From positions 1 through 23,672 of the forward strand of contig CAZPHI010000031.1 of the NCBI GenBank assembly GCA_964586425.1: 23,672 nucleotides of DNA. Direction: 5' to 3'. This stretch comes from CAZPHI01 sp964586425. Lineage in GTDB: Bacteria > Bacillota > Clostridia > Lachnospirales > Lachnospiraceae. Below are positions 1 to 7,411 of this stretch, one piece after another (positions within the stretch are counted from its first letter, which is position 1; each line of letters starts with the position of its first letter). The position numbers and the translations under genes were made by a program. A model generated the notes under the pieces. It worked only from the letters and a program-made list of their open reading frames with translations, did no database searches and was not told the DNA's origin.

Positions 1-103
1 AGAGCTGCTCTTATTTATTGCTCTGACTGTGATACTTCACTTAAGAATTATATCATACATAGGAAGAGATGTACAAAAATATATGGTATACTTTACTAAA
101 GAA

Positions 104-112
104 TGCTATAAT
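104..112 (+). promoter_or_regulatory. Extended -10 promoter for the glycosyltransferase-like gene
   Basis: TGCTATAAT is a perfect extended -10 element. No good -35 hexamer lies 17 bases upstream (TGGTAT), which is tolerable with an extended -10. The predicted start is near 119, giving a leader of about 60 nt before the ATG at 181. The first 100 bases hold no gene that I can support. Confidence 0.5.
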
Positions 113-180
113 ATGTCTAATTGTAAAGCAATATGATATATATTGTTTTGATAAGAAATAAGAGGATTGGGCGTAATATA

Positions 181-1164
181 ATGAAGGTATTGATATTATC
201 AGATAATGTGGAACATGAGCATGATTCAGTTGAATATGCGCTAGAAGAAGCATTTAGACAAAAGGGACATGAGACATATACATATATACAAAAACAAGAA
301 GAGGTATTAGATGCTATTGTAATGACACATACTATGCAATCGGATATAATTGCATGTATTAAGAATGATATGCATGCGAATCCATTGGTTATAAAGGTTG
401 CGTCAGATTATTCTTTGGATTGTGATATTAATGAAGATGCTGATATTGTTGTTATACCATCAAGTGATTTAAGAAAGTCATATGTTGACAAGGGAATAGA
501 TGATACTAAGCTGTATGAGGCTGGAATCCCGGTTTTATCAAAATTCTCACAATTTAGTGTAGAAGATAAAGACAGATTAAGAGCTAAAGCTGGATATAAA
601 AGGGAAGACAGGATATATCTGTTGTTATGTACTAATATTAAATCAGGTAAAACTATAAAAGCGATAAGTGAATTATGCAGAAGATGCATTCATAATGAAA
701 AGGTTATTATTATATGCGATAATAAAAAGATAAGAAATAGCATGAGTAAGGAATTATATAATTATAATAATGTTAAGATAGTCAGTAGTGTATTACATAA
801 AGCAGAGTATATGGCTATATCGGATGTTATATATATGAAACCTGACGCACTTCTTTCGACAGAAGCAGCTATAATGCAAAAGCCAATTATATACATGAAG
901 GCAGATTCTAATGTTGAGAAAGATAATATGAAGTATTATACAGACAGAGGAATGGCTTATTATTCAGAGGATATATTGAATGAAATCAGAATGGGCGAAA
1001 AGCTTATGTATGATAATAAAACAAAGGATGAGATGATAAGTGCACAGCAATGTGGAGTTAACGATAAGGCAGCACTATCAATATGTACGATGGTTGAAGA
1101 ACAAGTGGCATTCAAAAGAGGTTATGAAGCGGCATATGCAGCATTACACGGAATAACCGATTAG
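181..1164 (+). CDS. Glycosyltransferase-like protein, divergent MGDG synthase/GT28 type
   Basis: This 327-aa protein has the two-lobe layout of the GT28/MGDG-synthase type (UgtP/MurG relatives). The N-terminus MKVLILSD is followed by a short helix (residues 16-29). VASDYSLD (73-80) sits where these enzymes have V-T-D. A C-terminal lobe contains SDVIYMKPDALLSTEAA (214-230), equivalent to the sugar-nucleotide-binding K-P-G-G-x-T-x-x-E-A segment. The family glycines are largely missing: the N-terminal GGGH loop reads EHEH (11-14) and the KPGG turn reads KPDA. The protein may therefore be inactive or have changed substrate. The start at 181 follows AGAGG at 161-165. An in-frame ATG at 133 has no ribosome binding site and its extra residues do not resemble the family. 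The DJ-1 gene follows 48 bp downstream. The fold assignment is fairly likely and the substrate is unknown. Confidence 0.6.
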   Translation: MKVLILSDNVEHEHDSVEYALEEAFRQKGHETYTYIQKQEEVLDAIVMTHTMQSDIIACIKNDMHANPLVIKVASDYSLDCDINEDADIVVIPSSDLRKSYVDKGIDDTKLYEAGIPVLSKFSQFSVEDKDRLRAKAGYKREDRIYLLLCTNIKSGKTIKAISELCRRCIHNEKVIIICDNKKIRNSMSKELYNYNNVKIVSSVLHKAEYMAISDVIYMKPDALLSTEAAIMQKPIIYMKADSNVEKDNMKYYTDRGMAYYSEDILNEIRMGEKLMYDNKTKDEMISAQQCGVNDKAALSICTMVEEQVAFKRGYEAAYAALHGITD

Positions 1165-1212
1165 AATGAGACAATATAATGAGAATAATATTGAAGAAAG
1201 AGGTAAAAGTAT

Positions 1213-1761
1213 ATGAAAAAAGTAGCTGTAATGTTAGTCGATGGGTTTGAAACAGTTGAAGCTCTTGCTGTTGTGGATATATTAAGAAGAGCTAAGATAC
1301 AGGTGGATTTGGTGTCTGTATTAGATCAGGAAATGATACTAAGTGCACAAAAGATCGAAATCAAGCCTGATTGTGATTATAGTGGGTATGATTTCCATGA
1401 AACAGATGCTATCTTTTTGCCAGGCGGTGGTGGACATAAGCATTATTATGAGAATGAGGATATGCTTGATATGATAAAGCAGTATGCTCAGACTGGTAAA
1501 TTATTGTGCGCAATATGTGCTGCTCCAAGTGTATTAGGAACGATTGGTTTACTAGATGGTAAAAAAGCAACTTGTTATCCTGGATTTGAAGATAAACTTA
1601 TAGGTGCAGAGTATGTTGAAAAATCAGTTGTGAAGGATGGTAATATCATCACAAGCAGAGGTATGGGTACAAGTATTGACCTCGGATTAGCAATGGTGAA
1701 TGAGCTATTAGGACCTGAGAATGCACAGCAAATCAGAGAATCAATCATCTATCAGATGTAG
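1213..1761 (+). CDS. DJ-1/PfpI family protein
   Basis: This 182-aa protein has the full length of the DJ-1 (ThiJ/YajL) branch of the PfpI superfamily. Visible marks are the N-terminal MKKVAVMLVDGFETVEA with the conserved Glu13, the FLPGGGGHKHYY loop (68-79), and the nucleophile elbow LLCAICAAP with Cys102. The closing segment is DGNIITSRGMGTSIDLGLA (142-160). Tyr122 occupies the place of the His next to the nucleophile in human DJ-1, as is common in bacterial members. Proposed activities of the family (glyoxalase/deglycase, oxidative-stress chaperone) are disputed, so no reaction is assigned. The ribosome binding site AAGAGG is at 1198-1203. It is probably cotranscribed with the upstream gene, since no terminator lies between them. 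Confidence 0.85.
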   Translation: MKKVAVMLVDGFETVEALAVVDILRRAKIQVDLVSVLDQEMILSAQKIEIKPDCDYSGYDFHETDAIFLPGGGGHKHYYENEDMLDMIKQYAQTGKLLCAICAAPSVLGTIGLLDGKKATCYPGFEDKLIGAEYVEKSVVKDGNIITSRGMGTSIDLGLAMVNELLGPENAQQIRESIIYQM

Positions 1762-1782
1762 ATTCCTTTATCAGAATCTCGG

Positions 1783-1811
1783 TTGCAAAATGAATAAATC
1801 TATTGTACAAT
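1783..1811 (+). promoter_or_regulatory. Sigma-A promoter of the IMP cyclohydrolase/AICAR transformylase pair
   Basis: TTGCAA (1783-1788), a 17-base spacer and TACAAT (1806-1811). The same hexamers and spacing occur before rpmE. The predicted leader is only about 25 nt, so there is no room for a purine riboswitch. Confidence 0.6.
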
Positions 1812-1844
1812 GTTGTAAAATGTTTACTTATAAGGAGATTAGTA

Positions 1845-2558
1845 ATGGAAATGTTATCACTTGAAAAAGAACTTCAGGAAAATTCATATCCTGGCAGAGG
1901 AATTGTTATTGGTAAATCAGCTGATGGAACAAAGGCTGTAACAGCTTATTTCATTATGGGAAGAAGCGAGAACAGTAGAAATCGTGTATTTGTTCAGGAT
2001 GGAGAAGGAATAAGAACTCAGGCATTCGATCCATCAAAGTTAAGCGATCCAAGTTTAATTATTTATGCACCTGTAAGAGTGCTTGGTAATAAGACAATAG
2101 TAACTAATGGTGATCAGACAGATACTATTTATGAGTTGATGGATAAGCAGCAGACATTTGAACAGTCATTGAGAACAAGAGAATTTGAACCAGATGGTCC
2201 AAACTATACACCTAGAATTTCTGGTATTATGCATATAGAAGATGGCGAATATAACTATGCTATGTCTATTCTTAAGAGTAATAATGGTAATCCTGATGCA
2301 TGCAACAGATATACATTCGCATATAGTAATCCGGTAGCAGGTGAAGGACATTTTATTCATACATACAAATGCGATGGTAATCCATTACCAAGCTTTGAAG
2401 GTGAGCCAAAGTTAGTATCAATCCCTAATGACATGGAAAGCTTTACTAATACAATTTGGAATAGTCTTAATCAGGATAATAAAGTTTCATTATTTGTTAG
2501 ATATATTGATATTGCAACAGGTGAATATGAAACAAAGATAATCAATAAGAATGCGTAG
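1845..2558 (+). CDS. IMP cyclohydrolase, PurO-type
   Basis: This 237-aa protein matches the PurO-type IMP cyclohydrolase family, first characterised in archaea, which closes FAICAR to IMP in the last step of purine synthesis. The N-terminal pattern YPGRGIVIGKSADGTKAVTA (15-34) followed by GRSENSRNRVF is the recognisable family signature. Later segments include YTPRISGI, ACNRYTFAYS and GEGHFIHTY. It is unrelated in fold to the MGS-like cyclohydrolase domain of bifunctional PurH. The gene directly downstream is AICAR transformylase, so the two genes supply both PurH activities. AAGGAG at 1832-1837, 7 bases before the ATG, fixes the start. An in-frame ATG at 1803 lies inside the promoter. Assignment is from family memory plus context and is strong. 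Confidence 0.82.
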   Translation: MEMLSLEKELQENSYPGRGIVIGKSADGTKAVTAYFIMGRSENSRNRVFVQDGEGIRTQAFDPSKLSDPSLIIYAPVRVLGNKTIVTNGDQTDTIYELMDKQQTFEQSLRTREFEPDGPNYTPRISGIMHIEDGEYNYAMSILKSNNGNPDACNRYTFAYSNPVAGEGHFIHTYKCDGNPLPSFEGEPKLVSIPNDMESFTNTIWNSLNQDNKVSLFVRYIDIATGEYETKIINKNA

Positions 2559-2597
2559 TATATAATTATTAATGATAGATAAGAAAGGAATCTGACA

Positions 2598-3773
2598 ATG
2601 AAAGAATTAGAATTAAAATATGGTTGTAATCCAAACCAGAAACCTTCAAGAATATATATGGAAGAAGGAGAACTTCCAATAGAAGTATTGAATGGAAAAC
2701 CTGGATATATTAATTTCCTTGATGCATTTAATGGATGGCAGTTAGTAAAAGAATTGAAGAAAGCAACTGGTCTTCCAGCAGCTACATCATTCAAGCATGT
2801 ATCACCAGCAGGAGCAGCAGTTGGTCTTCCACTTAATGAGACAGAAAGCAAGATTTACTGGGTTGATGATTTAGGCGAATTAACACCACTTGCAAGTGCA
2901 TATGCAAGAGCTAGAGGTGCTGATAGAATGTCTTCATTTGGTGATTTTATATCTTTATCAGATGTATGTGATGTTGCAACAGCAAAGATTATACAGAGAG
3001 AAGTATCAGATGGTATAATTGCTCCTGGATATGAACCAGAAGCCCTAGAAATCTTAAAATCAAAGAAAAAAGGTAATTATGCTATTATTAAAATAGATCC
3101 AGAATATGTTCCAGCACCAGTTGAACACAAACAGGTATATGGTGTAACATTTGAACAGGGACGTAATGAATTAACAATAGACAAGGATTTCCTTAGTAAT
3201 GTTGTTACTAATAACAAAGAGATTCCTGAACTTGCAAAAATTGACTTAATTATTTCTCTTATTACATTAAAATATACACAGTCTAATTCAGTATGTTTTG
3301 CAAAAGGTGGACAGGCAATTGGTATTGGTGCAGGTCAGCAGTCAAGAATTCATTGTACAAGACTTGCAGGTAGTAAGGCAGATAATTGGTTCTTACGTCA
3401 GTCTCCACAGGTAATGGGACTTCCATTTGTAGACAATATTAGAAGAGCTGATAGAGATAATGCTATCGACCTTTATATTGGCGAGGATTATATGGATGTT
3501 CTTGCTGATGGCGAGTGGGAAAGAGTATTCAAAGAAAAACCACCAGTATTCACAAAAGAAGAGAAGAGAGCATGGCTTGATAAGATGACAGATGTTGCAC
3601 TTGGTTCAGATGCATTCTTCCCATTTGGAGATAATATTGAAAGAGCATTCAAGAGCGGTGTTAGATACGTTGCTCAGCCAGGTGGTTCAATCAGAGATGA
3701 TAATGTTATTGAAGCATGTAATAATCATAATATAGCAATGTGCTTTACAGGAATAAGATTATTCCATCACTAA
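2598..3773 (+). CDS. purH: AICAR transformylase, stand-alone PurH C-terminal domain
   Basis: Phosphoribosylaminoimidazolecarboxamide formyltransferase transfers a formyl group from 10-formyl-tetrahydrofolate to AICAR, the penultimate step of purine synthesis. The protein is 391 aa and has only the transformylase part: LKYGCNPNQKPSRIY near the N-terminus matches the LRYGENPHQ start of that domain. SFKHVSPAG carries the catalytic Lys66-His67 pair. SNSVCFAKGGQAIGIGAGQQSR and DAFFPFGDNIERA are further domain landmarks. The roughly 200-residue MGS-like cyclohydrolase domain of normal bacterial PurH (about 510 aa) is absent, and there is no reading frame for it upstream. The PurO-type cyclohydrolase 39 bp upstream supplies the missing activity. 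The ribosome binding site AAAGGA lies at 2584-2589. Confidence 0.93.
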   Translation: MKELELKYGCNPNQKPSRIYMEEGELPIEVLNGKPGYINFLDAFNGWQLVKELKKATGLPAATSFKHVSPAGAAVGLPLNETESKIYWVDDLGELTPLASAYARARGADRMSSFGDFISLSDVCDVATAKIIQREVSDGIIAPGYEPEALEILKSKKKGNYAIIKIDPEYVPAPVEHKQVYGVTFEQGRNELTIDKDFLSNVVTNNKEIPELAKIDLIISLITLKYTQSNSVCFAKGGQAIGIGAGQQSRIHCTRLAGSKADNWFLRQSPQVMGLPFVDNIRRADRDNAIDLYIGEDYMDVLADGEWERVFKEKPPVFTKEEKRAWLDKMTDVALGSDAFFPFGDNIERAFKSGVRYVAQPGGSIRDDNVIEACNNHNIAMCFTGIRLFHH

Positions 3774-3784
3774 TATTAATCAAG

Positions 3785-3819
3785 AGACTGGGAGATTATT
3801 GAAGGAAATCTCTTAGTCT
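3785..3819 (+). other. Hairpin downstream of purH
   Basis: A 13-bp stem with two G-T pairs (AGACTGGGAGATT against AATCTCTTAGTCT) has a 9-base loop and no T-run. It precedes the true terminator by 8 bases and may protect the 3' end of the purH message. Confidence 0.5.
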
Positions 3820-3827
3820 TCATAAAT

Positions 3828-3874
3828 AACGATATGTTAATGGCTTGTACAGCCATATACATATCGTTTTTTTT
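3828..3874 (+). terminator. Intrinsic terminator after purH
   Basis: Ten base pairs (AACGATATGT with ACATATCGTT), a 2x2 internal mismatch, then ATGGCT/AGCCAT closing a TGTAC loop. Eight T residues (3867-3874) end the element. It ends only 23 bases before the next start codon. Confidence 0.88.
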
Positions 3875-3897
3875 ACTAAGAGAGGCGGGTATATAAT

Positions 3898-4809
3898 ATG
3901 AGAGGTAAACACGAAAAATGTATTGGGCTATGCAGCATTTTACTAATAATATCTATTGTTAATATGTTGGTTACATCAGTTAATCTAATACAGGTAGAAG
4001 CAAAAGAAGAGTATCAGGAGATAATAAGCGTAGAAGAATTCTACGATACAGTGATAGGACATGTATCAAATCTAGATTCTTCGTTTGAGATAAAATTCTC
4101 ATTTCCACCTAGTACTATAGAATATGGTGTGTTGCATAATAAGCTGGTAGATGCATTCGGTGAATTTAGAGGTAATAACTGTTATGGATACACCTATAAA
4201 ATCGAAGGCAGCGATGGTAATTTAGTATGCTATAAGTTCACACTTGTCTATTATTCGAATGATTTCAATTATGATAAAGTAATGAAAAGAGCCAAGAAAA
4301 TTGCTGATTACATGAGCAAAAAAAATCTTACTGACTTTGAAAAAATTAAAGCAACACATGATTATTTGATAAATAATTGCGAATATTATATTAATGGAAG
4401 AGGTGCGGATGCCGTATTCTTTGGTGGAAAAGCAGCATGTAATGGATATGGTATGGCATTTCAGATTATAATGGATTATGCCAATATTCCTTGTACGATA
4501 GAAATTGGTGGCGGCCATATGTGGAATAAAGTAAAGCTAGATGGCATATGGTACAACATTGACCTTACTTGGGACGACCCTGGAAAGACAGGCGTTGTAT
4601 ACGATTATTTCCTTAAAGCTGATAAAGACTGGGAAGAACATCAACATGGAGGAGCTTCAGCAGTAACTTCATATAATAATTTTGATGAATCATGGAATTT
4701 TGAATTTCCACCTTATAATGTGTATGAATTCATATCATTTGGCGTTAAAATTACCATTGGAATATTAATTATGGTATTCGTATGCAAAATTAAAATTATT
4801 AAAAAATAG
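3898..4809 (+). CDS. Membrane-anchored transglutaminase-like domain protein
   Basis: This 303-aa protein carries a transglutaminase/protease-like fold. Residues 9-30 form a hydrophobic signal/anchor segment. The core is at about 148-230 with the catalytic triad visible: Cys181 in GKAACNGYGMAF, His207 in GGGHMWNKV and Asp222 in NIDLTWDD. A second hydrophobic helix (about 280-297) ends in KIKIIKK, so the domain is probably outside the cell and tethered at both ends. Such domains in Firmicutes act as cell-wall-associated peptidases or cross-linkers, but the substrate here is unknown. AGAGG at 3881-3885 serves as ribosome binding site. The start lies just after a strong terminator, and TATAAT directly abuts the ATG with no room for a leader, so how it is transcribed is unclear. 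The spore SASP gene follows. Confidence 0.82.
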   Translation: MRGKHEKCIGLCSILLIISIVNMLVTSVNLIQVEAKEEYQEIISVEEFYDTVIGHVSNLDSSFEIKFSFPPSTIEYGVLHNKLVDAFGEFRGNNCYGYTYKIEGSDGNLVCYKFTLVYYSNDFNYDKVMKRAKKIADYMSKKNLTDFEKIKATHDYLINNCEYYINGRGADAVFFGGKAACNGYGMAFQIIMDYANIPCTIEIGGGHMWNKVKLDGIWYNIDLTWDDPGKTGVVYDYFLKADKDWEEHQHGGASAVTSYNNFDESWNFEFPPYNVYEFISFGVKITIGILIMVFVCKIKIIKK

Positions 4810-4835
4810 CAGCTTAAGATTAGAAAATATTACTA

Positions 4836-4865
4836 AAATAATATAGCCACTGTCTACACATAATA
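4836..4865 (+). promoter_or_regulatory. Candidate forespore sigma-G promoter of the SASP gene
   Basis: AAATA (4836-4840), an 18-base spacer and CATAATA (4859-4865) fit the sigma-G pattern GNATR-N18-CATNNTA with one mismatch in the -35. The predicted start is near 4872, at the base of a 7-bp hairpin (GATAAGC/GCTTATC, 4872-4888). Confidence 0.5.
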
Positions 4866-4920
4866 ATCTCAGATAAGCATTGCTTATCAAAAATATATTA
4901 TGTTTGTGGAGGTGGCTATT

Positions 4921-5151
4921 ATGACAAATTCTAATTTAGAATCTAACTCAAGTTCTACAGGATCAATGTCAAAGAAACAGGCCAAAGGAGCTCTTGACAG
5001 ATTTAAGATGGAAGTTGCATCTGAAATTGGTGTACCATTAAAAGATGGTTATAACGGAGATCTTACTTCTAGACAGAATGGTTCTGTAGGTGGCGAGATG
5101 GTCAAGAAAATGATCAGAAGACAGGAAGAACAGATGTCACAGGGAAACTAG
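4921..5151 (+). CDS. Alpha/beta-type small acid-soluble spore protein
   Basis: This 76-aa protein belongs to the alpha/beta SASP family, which coats and protects DNA in dormant spores and is degraded by the GPR protease at germination. The two conserved blocks are present: FKMEVASEIGVPL with the GPR cleavage region around ME-VASE (about residues 28-36), and LTSRQNGSVGGEMVKKMI (about 48-65). GGAGGTG at 4908-4914 sets the start at 4921. An in-frame ATG at 4900 precedes this site and is rejected. Expression is expected in the forespore, and a sigma-G-like promoter lies upstream. Its presence indicates a spore former or a recent descendant of one. Confidence 0.95.
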   Translation: MTNSNLESNSSSTGSMSKKQAKGALDRFKMEVASEIGVPLKDGYNGDLTSRQNGSVGGEMVKKMIRRQEEQMSQGN

Positions 5152-5202
5152 TTAATAGTTGTCTGCGGACAGGTTGATTTGACATAGAATATGTTGAATC
5201 AG

Positions 5203-5257
5203 AAAGAGGCTGAAGTATCAATGATATTAGATCATTGGACAGCAGCCTCTTTTTTTA
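5203..5257 (+). terminator. Intrinsic terminator after the SASP gene
   Basis: AAAGAGGCTG (5203-5212) pairs with CAGCCTCTTT, with a nested inner stem CAATGAT/ATCATTG closing ATTAG. Seven further T residues (5251-5257) follow. It stands between two converging genes. The minus-strand T-run is poor, so it mainly serves the plus strand. Confidence 0.88.
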
Positions 5258-5265
5258 TAAATGCT

Positions 5266-5784
5266 TTAAAATCCTTCAGTCTTTCGTATCTTTCTTAATT
5301 CGTCGCGTCTTATCGCAGCGTCCCACTTAGCTTGTTCTTCAATAGTATCGATAATTAAACGAGGAACTTTGGTTGGCCTGTCTAAGTCATTAAGTGCTAC
5401 CATTACAAAGAATGCTCTGTTAATAGGTAGCCTTTTGCCGTCAGGCTTCTCTACATAAGTATCAATACGAACCTCCATTGAAGAATTACCAACATATGTA
5501 ATATAACCAATAAGGACAACAATATCATTAAGAAAGGCGCCTTGTTTGAATACCAGGTTATCAATACTTGCAGTTGTTACATTACATTCGCAATGTCGTC
5601 TCGCTACAATACCAGCCATCTCATCAATCCACATAAGCAATTGTCCGCCGAATAATCTACCAGCTCCATTGATATGAGAATTAAAGACCATATGAGAAAC
5701 TTCTGTCTTTGAATCATCGACTCTTTTACTCTTTTTTGCAATTGCATCATAATCTATATCTTTATAATATGAATTATCTGTCAT
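5266..5784 (-). CDS. Acyl-CoA thioesterase, hotdog fold (YciA/BFIT type)
   Basis: This 172-aa protein hydrolyses acyl-CoA thioesters to free acid and CoA. The single hotdog domain spans about residues 28-145. The hotdog helix reads GRLFGGQLLMWIDEMAGIVA (42-61), with the family's catalytic acid at Asp54. It is followed by ASIDNLVFKQGAF and, later, the RAFFVMVAL strand. The Lys/Arg-rich C-terminus is common in this group. The physiological acyl chain cannot be read from sequence. GGAGGA lies 6 bases before the ATG. It is transcribed toward the SASP gene. A minus-strand extended -10 (TGCTATGAT, plus coordinates 5954-5962) would place the long palindrome at 5832-5940 in its 5' leader. Confidence 0.9.
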   Translation of the reverse strand: MTDNSYYKDIDYDAIAKKSKRVDDSKTEVSHMVFNSHINGAGRLFGGQLLMWIDEMAGIVARRHCECNVTTASIDNLVFKQGAFLNDIVVLIGYITYVGNSSMEVRIDTYVEKPDGKRLPINRAFFVMVALNDLDRPTKVPRLIIDTIEEQAKWDAAIRRDELRKIRKTEGF

Positions 5785-5831
5785 ATCTATTCCTCCATTT
5801 TATAATATTATAACCAGCTACGCTACGCTGG

Positions 5832-5940
5832 GTATGTGATGTACAAGCTGGAGCGATTTCTAAGCAGACCGACGCTACGCTTAAGCACGAGCGAAAGCGT
5901 GTCTGTGTGAAATCTCTCCAGCTTGTACATCTTCACATAC
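5832..5940. repeat. 109-bp imperfect palindrome in a divergent intergenic region
   Basis: Outer arms pair as GTATGTG/CACATAC, then ATGTACAAGCTGGAG (5839-5853) with CTCCAGCTTGTACAT (5916-5930), then GATTTC/GAAATC. This makes 28 bp with a 3-base bulge and one mismatch. Inner stems CAGAC/GTCTG and ACGC/GCGT follow. The left flank carries a short hairpin, CCAGC-TACGCTA-CGCTGG. It is richer in GC than its surroundings and has no ORF, T-run or obvious target duplication. It could be a small non-autonomous repeat element or a structured leader of the thioesterase gene. Confidence 0.75.
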
Positions 5941-6022
5941 GCATTTTAAAGCTATCATAGCACATTTTATAATATTTTAATAGCTATGTAAAAAAAAATA
6001 ACTAGTAAAATTATCTAATATA

Positions 6023-6031
6023 TGTTACAAT
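6023..6031 (+). promoter_or_regulatory. Extended -10 promoter of tig
   Basis: TGTTACAAT is an extended -10 with no convincing -35. The start would be near 6038, with a leader of about 58 nt. No CIRCE or CtsR-type operator is visible near it. Confidence 0.45.
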
Positions 6032-6095
6032 CTCAAAGTATGTACGTTGTACTTTAAGAAAAACTTTCATATATATTAAGGAGGAAATTATAAAA

Positions 6096-7385
6096 ATGAG
6101 TTTCAAAGTAGAACAACTTGAAGAGAAGAATATGGTAAAGCTTGTTATCGAAGCCAGTGCAGAAGAATTTGAGAAAGGCTTAAATAGCGCTTACAATAAG
6201 AGAAAAAATCAGATTAACGTTCAGGGATTTAGAAAAGGTAAAGCTCCTCGTAAAATGATCGAAAAGATGTATGGAAAAGAAATTTTCTTTGAAGATGCAG
6301 CTAATGAGATTATTCCAGAAGCATACTCTAATGCAGCTCATGAATGTGGTCTTGAGATAGTATCACAGCCAGAAATCGACTTAGTACAGTTAGATGCAGA
6401 TAAGCCATTTATCTTTTCTGCAAAAGTAGCTGTTAAGCCAGAAGTTGAACTTGGACAGTACAAGGGTGTTGAGGTTGCAAAAGCTGATACTGAAGTAACA
6501 GATGAAGACGTTGATAATGAATTAAATAAAGTAAGAGAGCAGAATTCAAGAACAGTATCTGTAGAAGATAGAGCTGTTAAAGATGGTGATGTTACTGTTA
6601 TTGATTTTGAAGGCTTCGTTGATGGTGAAGCATTTGAAGGTGGTAAAGGCGAAAGCTACCCACTTACAATTGGTTCTCACTCATTTATAGATACATTTGA
6701 AGAGCAGTTAATTGGAAAGAACATTGGCGAAGAAGTAGAAGTTAATGTAACATTCCCAGAAGAATATCATGCTGAAAACCTTAAGGGTAAAGCAGCTATG
6801 TTCAAAGTAACTGTAAAAGAAATCAAAGAGAAACAGCTTCCAGAGTTTGATGATGACTTCGCTCAGGATGCTTCAGATTTTGATACATTAGCAGAATACA
6901 AAGAAGATCTTAAGAAAAACTTAGCAGAGAAGAAAGAAAAAGATGCTAAGAATAACAAACAGAATGAAGTTATTGAGAAGATCGCAGAAACAGCTAAGAT
7001 GGATATTCCAGAAGCTATGGTTCAGACACAGGTTCGTAACATGGCAGAGGATATGGCACAGAATTTACAGCAGCAGGGTCTTTCAATGGATCAGTACTTC
7101 CAGTACACAGGTCTTAGCGCTGATAAGTTCCTTGAGCAGTTAAAACCAGAAGCTGAGAAGAGAATTAAGAATAGACTTGTTCTTGAAGCAGTTGTTAAAG
7201 CTGAGAACATCGAAGTATCAGAAGCTGAAATCGATGAAGAATTGAACAAGATGGCAGAGATGTACAAGATGGAAGTTGAAAAGATCAAAGAATTCATGGG
7301 CGAGAATGAAAAAGATCAGATGAGAAAAGATCTTGCAGTTCAGAAAGCAGCTGAATTCGTTACTAATCAGGCAGTAGAAAAATAA
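6096..7385 (+). CDS. tig: Trigger factor, ribosome-associated chaperone
   Basis: Trigger factor binds beside the ribosomal exit tunnel through L23 and shields nascent chains. The 429-aa length is normal. The N-terminal ribosome-binding signature GFRKGKAP is at 44-51. An FKBP-type prolyl isomerase domain lies at about 155-245 (DGDVTVIDFEGFVDGEAFEG, then FPEEYHAENLKGK). The long helical C-terminal cradle, rich in Lys, Glu and Gln, completes the protein. AAGGAGG at 6078-6084 is a near-perfect ribosome binding site. It heads a tig-clpP-clpX-lon-ysxC arrangement familiar from Firmicutes, with clpP only 26 bp downstream. Confidence 0.98.
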   Translation: MSFKVEQLEEKNMVKLVIEASAEEFEKGLNSAYNKRKNQINVQGFRKGKAPRKMIEKMYGKEIFFEDAANEIIPEAYSNAAHECGLEIVSQPEIDLVQLDADKPFIFSAKVAVKPEVELGQYKGVEVAKADTEVTDEDVDNELNKVREQNSRTVSVEDRAVKDGDVTVIDFEGFVDGEAFEGGKGESYPLTIGSHSFIDTFEEQLIGKNIGEEVEVNVTFPEEYHAENLKGKAAMFKVTVKEIKEKQLPEFDDDFAQDASDFDTLAEYKEDLKKNLAEKKEKDAKNNKQNEVIEKIAETAKMDIPEAMVQTQVRNMAEDMAQNLQQQGLSMDQYFQYTGLSADKFLEQLKPEAEKRIKNRLVLEAVVKAENIEVSEAEIDEELNKMAEMYKMEVEKIKEFMGENEKDQMRKDLAVQKAAEFVTNQAVEK

Positions 7386-7411
7386 TTTTAGCAGTAGCAG
7401 GAGGTTTTGAT

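Noticed and set aside
53..253. Minus-strand ORF at the window start
   Set aside because: AT-driven Tyr/Ile/Ser-rich translation overlapping the promoter and start of the glycosyltransferase-like gene, with no ribosome binding site.
1812..1844. Purine riboswitch before the IMP cyclohydrolase gene
   Set aside because: The promoter leaves only about 25 nt of leader, too short for any purine-class riboswitch.
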